33,164 bases of DNA, taken from the NCBI GenBank assembly GCA_035517595.1, contig DATIYN010000206.1:1-33164 (forward strand), in the 5' to 3' direction. The number at the start of each line of letters is the position of its first letter. Position 1 is the first letter of the stretch. The notes beneath the pieces are model-generated. The model had not been told where the DNA came from and searched no databases. It worked only from the letters and a program-made list of their open reading frames with translations. Made by a program: the position numbers and the translations under genes. Source of the stretch: RBG-16-66-20 sp035517595. GTDB taxonomy: Bacteria > Pseudomonadota > Gammaproteobacteria > Burkholderiales > SG8-39. This document shows positions 17,033-24,690 of the stretch, one piece after another.

Positions 17033-18679
17033 GTGACGCGCTTTCCGCTGCGCGCCAAGCTCGCGCTCACGGCCCTCGTCCTGCTCGTGCTGCCCTGGGC
17101 GGGCTGGCTCTACGTGCGCGAGATGGAGCGTTTCCTGCTCGCGGCCCAGGAAGAAGCGCTCGCGGCGACCGCACGCGCCGTCGCGACCGCGCTGCACGAG
17201 CGGCCGAAACTCCTTGCCTACCGCGCACGCGGCGAATCGGACCTGCGCGACGAGGCCGAGCGCGAGCTGCGGCGCCTCACCGGCGGCGTGACCGAGGAGG
17301 AAATGCGTTCGGAGCGGGCGCGCGAACGCGACAGCGCCCCCGACGGCGAGATCGACGCGATCCTCAAGGGCCTGGAGCGCGGCAGCTCGCGCATCTGGGT
17401 CGTGAGCCGCGGCTACCGCGTGCTCGCGCTCGCCGGGAGCCTGAAGCGAGCCGACCTTCCCGAGCCCAGCATCCTGCAGCGCACGCTCGGCTGGCTGCTG
17501 GCGCCGCCGACGGAAGAATTCGACGACACCATCGCCGAGGACGCCGTCGCCGCGGGCCGCGAGGTCGCCGCCGCGCTGCAGGGCGCCGCGAGCACGCGCA
17601 CGCGCGCGACACGCGACGGGCGCGCCGTCATCGTCTCGGCCGCGCACCCGATCTGGGTCGGCGACGAAGTGCAGGGCGCAGTGGTCGTGGAGGAGACCAC
17701 CAACCGCATCGCCTCGCTCCGCAGCCAGGCGCTCGAGCGCCTGCTCGTCGCCACGCTCGCGGCGTTCGGCCTGGCGGCCGCCGCGCTGCTGTGGTTCGCG
17801 ACCCGGATTTCCAACCGCATCCGGCGCCTCGCCGGCGAGGCCGAGGCCGCGATCGACGCGCGCGGCCGCGTGACGCGACTCACGACGGCTTCCGATGCCG
17901 CGGACGAGATCGGCGACCTCTCGCGCAGCTTCACGACCGTGCTCGAGAGGCTGGCGCGCTACAACGCCTACCTAGAAGCGCTCGCCGGGCGCCTGTCGCA
18001 CGAGCTGCGCACGCCGGTGGCGGTGGTGCGCTCGTCGCTAGAGAACCTGCACGCGGCGCGAACGCCCGAGGAGACGCGCACCTACCTCGCTCGCGCCGAG
18101 GACGGGCTCGCGCGACTAGGCACGATCCTCGCGCGCATGACCGAAGCGAGCCGACTGGAGCAGGGGCTCTCGGCCGCGGCGCGCGAGCGCTTCGACGCGG
18201 CGGCCGTGGTGCGCGGCTGCGTGGAAGGCTACCGGCTCGCCTACGACGGACGCGCGCAGGGCGCGAGTGGTGGACGCGCACAGGGTGCGCGTGGCGCTCG
18301 CTCGTTCGAGCTCGCCCTGCCGGGCGAGCCCGTGCCGGTGCAGGGCGCGCCGGACCTGCTCGCGCAAATGCTCGACAAGCTCGTGGAGAACGCGGTGGAC
18401 TTCGCGGTCGACGGCACGGCGATCCGCATCTCGCTGTCGGCGGAGGCGCGACTGCGAGTCGAGAACCAAGGCCCGCCGCTGCCCGAGGCGATCCGCGATT
18501 CGCTGTTCGACTCGATGGTCTCGCAGCGAGGCGGGCCGAAGGACGGCGCGCCGCACCTGGGCCTCGGCCTGTACATCGCGCGGCTGATCGCGGAATTCCA
18601 CGGCGGGCGACTCGTCGCGGAAAATCTGCCCGGCGGGACCGGCGTCGCCTTCGAGGCGCGCCTTGCGCGCGCCGCCTAG
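17033..18679 (+). CDS. Sensor histidine kinase, PdsS-like
   Basis: The 548-residue protein has a membrane helix at about 8-26, a periplasmic sensor region of about 210 residues, a second helix (about 237-258) and a HAMP-like segment. The dimerisation domain carries His323 in RLSHELRTPVAVVRSSLENL. The ATPase domain has Asn453 in the N box and HLGLGLYI (508 onwards) as the G box. The wording LFDSMVSQR in place of a classical F box matches the kinases partnered with PdsR-type regulators. An imperfect 24-bp tandem repeat inserts a glycine/arginine linker at residues 406-421. The start is taken as GTG at 17033. It autophosphorylates and passes phosphate to the adjacent regulator; the signal is unknown. 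Confidence 0.83.
   Translation: MTRFPLRAKLALTALVLLVLPWAGWLYVREMERFLLAAQEEALAATARAVATALHERPKLLAYRARGESDLRDEAERELRRLTGGVTEEEMRSERARERDSAPDGEIDAILKGLERGSSRIWVVSRGYRVLALAGSLKRADLPEPSILQRTLGWLLAPPTEEFDDTIAEDAVAAGREVAAALQGAASTRTRATRDGRAVIVSAAHPIWVGDEVQGAVVVEETTNRIASLRSQALERLLVATLAAFGLAAAALLWFATRISNRIRRLAGEAEAAIDARGRVTRLTTASDAADEIGDLSRSFTTVLERLARYNAYLEALAGRLSHELRTPVAVVRSSLENLHAARTPEETRTYLARAEDGLARLGTILARMTEASRLEQGLSAAARERFDAAAVVRGCVEGYRLAYDGRAQGASGGRAQGARGARSFELALPGEPVPVQGAPDLLAQMLDKLVENAVDFAVDGTAIRISLSAEARLRVENQGPPLPEAIRDSLFDSMVSQRGGPKDGAPHLGLGLYIARLIAEFHGGRLVAENLPGGTGVAFEARLARAA
18248..18295 (+). repeat. Two 24-bp imperfect tandem repeats in the kinase gene
   Basis: Two adjacent units (18248-18271 and 18272-18295) are each eight codons long and encode GRAQGASG and GRAQGARG. 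They differ at a few bases. They lie in the linker between the dimerisation and ATPase domains, where a family member would have a short loop. Confidence 0.8.
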
Positions 18680-18697
18680 CGCCGCGGGCGCTCCTTA

Positions 18698-18703
18698 TAT
18701 AAT
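18698..18703 (+). promoter_or_regulatory. -10 element upstream of glpD
   Basis: TATAAT, a perfect consensus hexamer, lies between the kinase stop and the proposed TTG start of glpD. No good -35 is seen at 17 bp. The expected transcription start falls at about the TTG itself. Confidence 0.45.
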
Positions 18704-18710
18704 TCGCGCC

Positions 18711-20189
18711 TTGCAAGCCTCTCCCCGGGAAACGAGCGTCGACTTGCTGGTCGTCGGCGGCGGCATCAACGGCGCCGGCATCGCGCGCGACGCCGCGGGC
18801 CGAGGCCTGTCGGTGCTGCTCGTGGAGAAGAACGATCTCGCCTGCGCCACCTCGTCCTCGTCCTCCAAGCTGATCCACGGCGGCCTGCGCTACCTGGAAC
18901 TGTACGAATTCCGGCTGGTGGCCGAGGCGCTCGCCGAGCGCGAAGTGCTGCTGAAGGTCGCCGCGCACTTGGTCTGGCCGGCGCGCTTCGTCATGCCGCA
19001 CGTGCCGGAGCTTCGGCCGCGCTGGATGATCCGCGCCGGGCTCTTTCTCTACGACCACCTTGCGCGGCGCGCGAGCCTGCCCGGCTCCCGGGCGGTGCGG
19101 CTCGACGCGCCGCCGTACGGCGCCGGCCTGCAGCCCGGGCTGCGGCACGGCTTCGTCTACTCGGACTGCCGCGTCGACGACGCGCGCCTGGTGATCGCGA
19201 ACGCCATGGACGCGCGCGAGCGCGGCGCGCGCGTGCTCACGCGCGTCGAGTGCGTCTCCGCGCGGCGCGCCGACGGAGCCTGGATCGCCGCGCTCTCCGG
19301 CGGCGAGCAGGTACGCGCGAAGGCGATCGTCAACGCAGCCGGTCCCTGGGTGAAAACGCTGCTCAATGCGCGCCTCGCGCAGCCCTCCGCCGATGCGGTG
19401 CGGCTCGTGAAGGGCAGCCACGTCGTGCTGCCCAAGCTCTACGAGGGCGAGCACGCATTCATCCTGCAGAACGACGACCGGCGCGTGGTGTTCATGATTC
19501 CCTACGGCGACCTGCATACGCTGGTGGGCACCACCGACATCCCGGTCGCCGACGAAAACGCGCGTCCGCAGGCGAGCGCGGAGGAGATCGCCTACCTCTG
19601 CCGCGCCGTCAACCGCTATCTCGCGCGCCCGGCGCGCCCGCAGGACGTCGTCTGGAGCTACGCGGGCGTGCGGCCTCTATACGACGACGGCAGCGCAGAT
19701 CCCTCCGCGGTCACCCGCGACTACACGCTGCGCGTGGATGACGACGCCGGCCGTGCCCCGGTGCTCTCGGTATTCGGCGGCAAGATCACGACCTATCGGA
19801 TGCTCGCCGAGCACGCGCTCGCGAAGCTCGCGCCGTATTTCCCGGGCATGAAGCCGGCCTGGACGGCGCGCACGCCGCTCTCGGGCAGCGACTTCGGCGG
19901 TGCGGCGCGCGCGGAGTCGCGCGACGCGTTCTTCGCAAGCCATCCGAAGCTGCCGGAAGCGACGCTGCGGCCGATCTTCCGGCGCCATGGCACGCACGCG
20001 CAAGCCGTCGTCGGCGACGGCGACCTGGGCGAGGATTTCGGCGGCGGCCTCACGGAGCGCGAGCTGCGCTGGTTCGTCGAGCGCGAGTGGGCGCAAACCG
20101 CGGAGGACGTGCTCTGGCGGCGCACCAAGGCCGGATTGCTGATGGCGCCGGCGCAACGCGATCGCGTGGCGCAAGCGCTCGGCGCGTGA
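18711..20189 (+). CDS. glpD: Glycerol-3-phosphate dehydrogenase (FAD, respiratory)
   Basis: GlpD oxidises sn-glycerol-3-phosphate to dihydroxyacetone phosphate and passes electrons to quinone at the inner membrane. The product is about 492 residues, near the 501 of E. coli. The FAD-binding loop VVGGGINGAGIARDAAGRG is at about residues 14-32. The SSSSKLIHGGLRYLE block follows, and the substrate-site region ends FGGKITTYRMLAEHA. The start is uncertain. The frame is open from a TTG at 18663 inside the kinase gene, but the TTG at 18711 is preferred because family members begin just before the FAD loop. No glpF, glpK or glpR is next to it. The stop overlaps a 9-codon ORF. Confidence 0.92.
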   Translation: MQASPRETSVDLLVVGGGINGAGIARDAAGRGLSVLLVEKNDLACATSSSSSKLIHGGLRYLELYEFRLVAEALAEREVLLKVAAHLVWPARFVMPHVPELRPRWMIRAGLFLYDHLARRASLPGSRAVRLDAPPYGAGLQPGLRHGFVYSDCRVDDARLVIANAMDARERGARVLTRVECVSARRADGAWIAALSGGEQVRAKAIVNAAGPWVKTLLNARLAQPSADAVRLVKGSHVVLPKLYEGEHAFILQNDDRRVVFMIPYGDLHTLVGTTDIPVADENARPQASAEEIAYLCRAVNRYLARPARPQDVVWSYAGVRPLYDDGSADPSAVTRDYTLRVDDDAGRAPVLSVFGGKITTYRMLAEHALAKLAPYFPGMKPAWTARTPLSGSDFGGAARAESRDAFFASHPKLPEATLRPIFRRHGTHAQAVVGDGDLGEDFGGGLTERELRWFVEREWAQTAEDVLWRRTKAGLLMAPAQRDRVAQALGA

Positions 20190-20218
20190 TGAAGCCGCTC
20201 CTGAAGGGCAAGCGGTGA
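20189..20218 (+). CDS. Nine-codon bridging ORF between glpD and the HAD gene
   Basis: An ATG that overlaps the glpD stop (TGATG) opens a frame reading MKPLLKGKR and then TGA. That stop overlaps the GTG start of the next gene (GTGA). The first four residues repeat the HAD N-terminus (MKPL), and the bases TGAAGCCGCT occur at both starts 26 bp apart. It may be a coupling leader peptide or the relic of a small duplication. Confidence 0.35.
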   Translation: MKPLLKGKR

Positions 20219-20997
20219 AGCCGCTTGCGGAGCTGCGCGAGGCGGGCCGCATCCGCGGCCTGCTGTTCGACATCGACGACACGCTCACCACCGAGGGCCG
20301 GCTCACGGCCGAGGCCTATGCGGCGATGGAACGGCTGCAGCGCGCCGGCCGTCTCGTCGTGCCGGTGACCGGCCGGCCCGCCGGCTGGTGCGACCACATC
20401 GCTCGCATGTGGCCGGTGGACGCCGTGGTGGGCGAGAACGGCGCGTTCTATTTCCGCCGCGGCGACGGCAAGCTGGTGAAGCGCTACCAGGACGACGAGC
20501 GGGCGCGCGCCGGCTACCGCATCCGCCTGGAAGCAATCGGCCGGCGCATCGTCGCCGAGGTGCCCGGCTGCGCGCTTGCCTCCGACCAGGCGTACCGCGA
20601 GACGGATCTCGCGATCGACTACTGCGAGGACGTGCCGCCGATGCCGCTCGAGTCCGCCGAGCGCATCGCCGGCCTGATGCGCGCGGCCGGCCTCAGCGCG
20701 AAGATCAGCTCGATCCACGTCAATGGCTGGTTCGGCAGCTACGACAAGCTATCGATGGCGCGGCGGCTGCTCGCGGAGCAGTTCTCCACTGATCTCGAGG
20801 CGGCGAACGGACGGCTTGCCTTTGCCGGGGACTCGCCCAACGACGCACCGATGTTCGCGTTCTTCGAGCATTCGGTGGGCGTGGCCAACGTGGCCCGCTT
20901 CGCGGGCAGGCTGACGGCCGCGCCGAAGTACGTCACGCGCAGCGCCGCAGGCGCGGGCTTTGCCGAGCTCGTCGCGCATCTGCTCGAGGCCGCCTGA
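20215..20997 (+). CDS. HAD-IIB family phosphatase
   Basis: The 260-residue cytosolic enzyme has all four HAD motifs: FDIDDT (Asp19 nucleophile, Asp21 acid/base), VTGRP (Thr52), Lys178 in YDKLS and GDSPND (205-210). The C2-type cap between motifs II and III marks the IIB class of sugar-phosphate and phosphoglycerate phosphatases (Cof, SPP, MPGP). The exact substrate cannot be told. The GTG start has GAAGGG seven bases upstream, inside the 9-codon ORF. It follows glpD, so a triose- or glycerol-linked phosphate is possible but unproven. The stop overlaps the next start as TGATG. Confidence 0.85.
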   Translation: MKPLAELREAGRIRGLLFDIDDTLTTEGRLTAEAYAAMERLQRAGRLVVPVTGRPAGWCDHIARMWPVDAVVGENGAFYFRRGDGKLVKRYQDDERARAGYRIRLEAIGRRIVAEVPGCALASDQAYRETDLAIDYCEDVPPMPLESAERIAGLMRAAGLSAKISSIHVNGWFGSYDKLSMARRLLAEQFSTDLEAANGRLAFAGDSPNDAPMFAFFEHSVGVANVARFAGRLTAAPKYVTRSAAGAGFAELVAHLLEAA

Positions 20998-21791
20998 TGG
21001 AGTGGTGGTGGATCTACCTCGCGATCGGGCTCACGGTCGGCTTTCTCGCAGGGCTGCTGGGCATCGGCGGCGGTATGGTGATGGTGCCGATGCTCGTGTT
21101 CGTCTTCAGCGCGAAGCAATTTCCGCCCGAGCACATGATGCATCTCGCGCTCGCCACCGCGATGGCGACCATCGTGTTCACCTCGCTGTCCAGCGTGCGT
21201 GCGCATCACCGGCACGGCGCGGTGGACTGGCGCGTGGCGCGGACCATGGCGCCCGGCATCGTCGCGGGCGCCCTTGCCGCGTCGCTCGTCGCCGGCTTCG
21301 TGCCCACGCGGCCGCTCGCGGTGTTCTTCGCGCTGTTCATGCTCTACGCCTCGCTGCAGATGTTCTTCGAAATAAAGCCCGAGGCGACGCGTCAGCTGCC
21401 CGGGACGGCGGGGCTGTTCGGCGTGGGCGCGGGGATCGGCGCGCTCTCCAGCGTGCTCGCCGCGGGCGGCGCGTTCCTGTCCATCCCGTTTCTCGCGCGC
21501 TGCAACGTGCCGCTGAAGCGCGCGATCGGCACGGCCGCCGCGAACGGCTTTCCGATCGCCGTCGCGGGAACGGCGGGCTACGTCCTTAACGGCCTGCATG
21601 CCGCCGGGTTGCCCGAGGGCAGCCTGGGCTTCGTCTACCTTCCGGCGCTCGCGATCATCGTAACGGCGAGCATGCCGACCGCCCCGCTCGGCGCGAGGCT
21701 CGCGCACCGTCTGCCCGTGAAGCGCCTGCGCATCGTGTTCGCGCTGGTGCTGCTCGCGCTCGCGCTGCGCATGCTCGCGAACCTCTGGTAG
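20997..21791 (+). CDS. Sulfite exporter TauE/SafE (TSUP) family protein
   Basis: The product is a 264-residue inner membrane protein with about eight helices in two related halves. The first half begins with the family motif GLLGIGGGMVMVPML and the second contains SSVLAAGGAFLSIPFL. TSUP proteins export or import sulfite, sulfoacetate, thiosulfate or other organic anions. The substrate cannot be read from sequence, and no sulfur-metabolism gene is nearby. The ATG shares a base with the stop of the HAD gene, so the two are coupled. Confidence 0.85.
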   Translation: MEWWWIYLAIGLTVGFLAGLLGIGGGMVMVPMLVFVFSAKQFPPEHMMHLALATAMATIVFTSLSSVRAHHRHGAVDWRVARTMAPGIVAGALAASLVAGFVPTRPLAVFFALFMLYASLQMFFEIKPEATRQLPGTAGLFGVGAGIGALSSVLAAGGAFLSIPFLARCNVPLKRAIGTAAANGFPIAVAGTAGYVLNGLHAAGLPEGSLGFVYLPALAIIVTASMPTAPLGARLAHRLPVKRLRIVFALVLLALALRMLANLW

Positions 21792-21821
21792 ATTTGTCGC
21801 TTCCGCTCGACGGAGGATCCC

Positions 21822-22277
21822 ATGAGAAAGTCTCTCGCGATGGTGTTCATCACGGCGTTCGCAACGGCGGCCTGGGCGCAGAAGTCGCCTTCGGGCAATG
21901 CCGGTTTCGACGGACAGGACAAGAATCACGACGGCTATCTCAGCAAGCAGGAAATTGCGGGCGACAAGGAGATGGAGAAGCGCTTCGCCAAGTTCGACGG
22001 CAACAAGGACGGGCGCTGGACGCTCGACGACTACATCAGGGCGCACAAGGACAACGACGAGCGCATTGCCGCCGATACCGCGATCACCACGAAAGTAAAG
22101 TCCTCGTTGCTGCTGGAAAAGGGCGTTCCCTCGACCTCCGTCTCCGTTGAAACCTACGAAGGGCACGTGCAGCTCTCCGGCTTCGTCGACAATGCCGGCA
22201 TCAAGGAAAAGGCCGGCAAGGTCGCGGCGGGAATCTCGGGCGTGAAGGCTGTCGAGAACAAGCTCACGGTGAAGTAG
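21822..22277 (+). CDS. Periplasmic EF-hand and BON domain protein
   Basis: The 151-residue precursor has a signal peptide (about 1-19, cleavage likely after AWA). Two adjacent EF-hand loops follow: D33-K-N-H-D-G-Y-L-S-K-Q-E44, and D59-G-N-K-D-G with an acidic end at Asp70. A BON domain fills about 82-150, with the typical ITTKVKSSLLLEKG start and the VQLSGFVDN turn, ending VKAVENKLTVK. BON domains bind phospholipid, and EF-hands bind Ca2+. The pair suggests a calcium-responsive envelope protein (inference). GGAGG lies five bases before the ATG. The CoA-transferase gene follows after three bases. Confidence 0.85.
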   Translation: MRKSLAMVFITAFATAAWAQKSPSGNAGFDGQDKNHDGYLSKQEIAGDKEMEKRFAKFDGNKDGRWTLDDYIRAHKDNDERIAADTAITTKVKSSLLLEKGVPSTSVSVETYEGHVQLSGFVDNAGIKEKAGKVAAGISGVKAVENKLTVK

Positions 22278-22280
22278 GGG

Positions 22281-23516
22281 ATGGCCGGGCCGCTCGGACA
22301 TGTTCGCGTCCTCGACCTGTCGAGGGTGCTCGCCGGCCCCTGGGCGGGGCAAAACCTGGCCGACCTCGGCGCCGAGGTCATCAAGGTGGAGCGGCCCAAG
22401 GTCGGCGACGACTCGCGTGCGTTCGGCCCTCCCTGGGTGAAGGACAAGGCGGGAAATCCGACCCGGGACTCGGCCTACTTCACCTCGGCCAACCGCGGCA
22501 AGAAGTCGATCACGCTCAACATCGCCCGGCCCGAGGGCCAGGCGCTCGTTCGCGAGCTGGCGCGGCACTGCGACGTGCTCATCGAGAACTACAAGCACGG
22601 CGATCTCGCGCGCTACGGCCTGGGCTACGAGGACCTGAAGGCGCTCAACCCGCGCCTGGTCTATTGCTCGGTGACCGGCTTCGGGCAGACCGGCCCCTAC
22701 CGCGAGCGGCCGGGCTACGACTTCATGATCCAGGGCATGGGCGGCATGATGAGCGTCACGGGCGAACCCGACGGCGCGCCGGGCGGCGGGCCGCAGCGGG
22801 CGGGCGTGCCGATCGCCGACATCGTCACCGGCATGTACGCCTCGATCGCGATCTGCGCCGCGCTCGCGAGCCGCGACGCGCAGGGACCGAACCGGGGCCA
22901 GGGACAGCACCTCGATCTCGCGCTGCTCGATTCCCAAATCGCGCTGCTCGCCTATCAGAACACCAACTACTTCTCGACCGGCAAGCCGCCGGCGCGCATC
23001 GGCAACCTGCACCCGAACATCGTGCCCTACCAGCCGTTCAAGGCGAGCGACGGCGAGGTCATCGTTGCCTGCGGCAACGACAACCTGTTCCGCAAGTTCT
23101 GCGAGGCCGCCGGCCGGCCGGAGCTCGCCGATGACCCGCGCTTCGCCAGCAACGGCAAGCGAGTGGAAAACCGGGCCGAAATGACGCGCGTAATCCAGGA
23201 ATTCTTCGGCAGGCGCACGAAGGCGGAGTGGCTGGAGCGCCTGGAGGCCGCCGGCGTGCCGAACGGACCGATCAACGACCTCGCGCAGGTGTTCGAGGAG
23301 CCGCAGGTGAAGGCGCGCGGCGTGAAGATAGAGCTGGAGCACGCGGCGGCGGGAACGCTTCCGCTCGTGGCGAGCCCGATGCACTTCTCGGGTACGCCGC
23401 TCGAGTACCGGCTCGCCCCCCCGCTGCTCGGCCAGCATACCGAGGAGATCCTGCGAGGCCTGCTCGGCAAGAGCGCAGCCGAGATCGCGCGGCTACGCGC
23501 CGACGGGGTGCTCTAG
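22281..23516 (+). CDS. CaiB/BaiF (class III) CoA-transferase
   Basis: The 411-residue enzyme moves CoA between acyl-CoA and a free carboxylic acid through an aspartyl-CoA adduct. It opens with LGHVRVLDLSRVLAGPWAGQ, has NRGKKSITLN and LIENYKHGDLARYGLGYEDL, and carries the catalytic aspartate as Asp180 in AGVPIADIVTGMYA. Typical family members are 390-420 residues. The substrate is unknown; formyl-, succinyl- and crotonobetainyl-type enzymes all share these features. It lies just upstream of a TRAP transporter and near a crotonase-family gene, which suggests activation of an imported carboxylate. Confidence 0.9.
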   Translation: MAGPLGHVRVLDLSRVLAGPWAGQNLADLGAEVIKVERPKVGDDSRAFGPPWVKDKAGNPTRDSAYFTSANRGKKSITLNIARPEGQALVRELARHCDVLIENYKHGDLARYGLGYEDLKALNPRLVYCSVTGFGQTGPYRERPGYDFMIQGMGGMMSVTGEPDGAPGGGPQRAGVPIADIVTGMYASIAICAALASRDAQGPNRGQGQHLDLALLDSQIALLAYQNTNYFSTGKPPARIGNLHPNIVPYQPFKASDGEVIVACGNDNLFRKFCEAAGRPELADDPRFASNGKRVENRAEMTRVIQEFFGRRTKAEWLERLEAAGVPNGPINDLAQVFEEPQVKARGVKIELEHAAAGTLPLVASPMHFSGTPLEYRLAPPLLGQHTEEILRGLLGKSAAEIARLRADGVL

Positions 23517-23552
23517 CGTCGACGTTCGCGATCCCGGCCACGCGGTCGCCAG

Positions 23553-23581
23553 TTGCGCGTCGCGCGCAGGCAGCCTACGAT
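23553..23581 (+). promoter_or_regulatory. Possible promoter of the TRAP operon
   Basis: TTGCGC (23553-23558) and TACGAT (23576-23581) are spaced by 17 bp in the 104-bp gap before dctP. Both hexamers are moderate matches only. Confidence 0.35.
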
Positions 23582-23620
23582 GCGACGCGAAGTTGTACCC
23601 ATCCCCGTGGAGGAGATCCA

Positions 23621-24622
23621 GTGACAACGTTCAAGCAGCTCCGCATCGCCATGGCCGTTGCGTTTTCGGCCGCCAGCGTCGCCGCCTGGGCAGGCCCTGT
23701 CACGATGCGCGCGTCCCACCAGTTTCCAGGAGGCAAGGGCGACGTGCGCGACGACATGGTGCAGATGATCGCCAAGGAATCGAAAGCGGCGAACGTCGAT
23801 CTGACCATCCAGGTCTACCCCGGCGCGTCTCTCTTCAAGCCGAACCAGCAGTGGAACGCGCTGGTGGACGGCCAGCTCGACATCGCGCTGTTTCCGCTCG
23901 ACTACGCGAGCGGCAAGGTCCCGACGTTCAGCGCCACCCTGATGCCCGGACTGATCCGCAGCCAGGAACGCGCCAAGCGCATCAACAAATCCGAATTCAT
24001 GAAGGCGATCCGCGCGGAGATCGAGAAGAACGGCGTGCTGGTGCTCTCCGATGCCTGGTTTGCCGGCGGCATGGCGGCCAAGAAGGGTTGCGTGACGAGC
24101 CCGGGCGACATGACGGGCCTCAAGTTCCGTGCCGCGGGGCCGACCTTCGCGGCCATGTGGCAGGCGGCTGGCGCCAGCATCGTGACGCCGCCGTCCAACG
24201 AGATCTACAACGCGTTCCAGACCGGCGTCGTCAGCGGCACCGACACGAGTCTCGGCACGTTCGCCTCGATGCGCCTGTACGAGGTCACCGACTGCCTGAC
24301 CGCGCCGGGCAACAACGCGCTCTGGTTCATGTACGAGCCGGTGCTGATGTCGAAGAAGAGCTTCGACAAGCTCGACAAGAAGCAGCAGGAGGCGGTGCTC
24401 GCCGCGGGCAAGAAGGCCGAGGCCTACTACGAAGGCAAGGCGGACCAGGTGAACGCCGAGGCGGTCAAGGCCTTCGAGGACCACAAGGTCAAGGTGGTGA
24501 CGCTGACCGACTCGCAGTTCAATGCCTGGCTCGAGGTGGCGAAGAAGAGTGCGTACGCGAAATTCGCCAAGGACGTGCCCAACGGCCAGCAGTTGATCGA
24601 CCAGGCGCTGTCGGTCAAGTGA
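23621..24622 (+). CDS. dctP: TRAP transporter substrate-binding protein DctP
   Basis: This is a periplasmic receptor of 333 residues with a signal peptide (about 1-24, AAWA end). The conserved arginine that grips the ligand carboxylate is Arg170 in GLKFRAAGPTFAAMW, so the ligand is most likely a carboxylate. Two cysteines only, C157 and C225, remain in the mature protein and could form a disulphide. The GTG start has GGAGGAG five bases upstream. The frame is open far upstream but only as a shadow of the CoA-transferase gene. DctQ and DctM follow after a strong intercistronic hairpin. Confidence 0.92.
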   Translation: MTTFKQLRIAMAVAFSAASVAAWAGPVTMRASHQFPGGKGDVRDDMVQMIAKESKAANVDLTIQVYPGASLFKPNQQWNALVDGQLDIALFPLDYASGKVPTFSATLMPGLIRSQERAKRINKSEFMKAIRAEIEKNGVLVLSDAWFAGGMAAKKGCVTSPGDMTGLKFRAAGPTFAAMWQAAGASIVTPPSNEIYNAFQTGVVSGTDTSLGTFASMRLYEVTDCLTAPGNNALWFMYEPVLMSKKSFDKLDKKQQEAVLAAGKKAEAYYEGKADQVNAEAVKAFEDHKVKVVTLTDSQFNAWLEVAKKSAYAKFAKDVPNGQQLIDQALSVK

Positions 24623-24628
24623 GGCTCT

Positions 24629-24670
24629 GACGCGCGGCGGCCGGCGGCTCGCGCCCGTCTGCCGCGCGTC
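24629..24670 (+). promoter_or_regulatory. Intercistronic stem-loop between dctP and dctQ
   Basis: GACGCGCGGC (24629-24638) and GCCGCGCGTC (24661-24670) form a perfect 10-bp GC-rich stem around a 22-nt loop. There is no following T tract. It probably protects the dctP 3' end or attenuates, so that more binding protein than membrane subunit is made (inference from other binding-protein operons). Confidence 0.65.
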
Positions 24671-24690
24671 GCATCACGTGCGAAAGATCC

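Noticed and set aside
20739..23438. 899-codon open frame on the minus strand
   Set aside because: It is antisense to four well-supported genes (HAD, TSUP, EF-hand/BON, CoA-transferase), has no recognisable domain, and is dominated by R, H, E and A.
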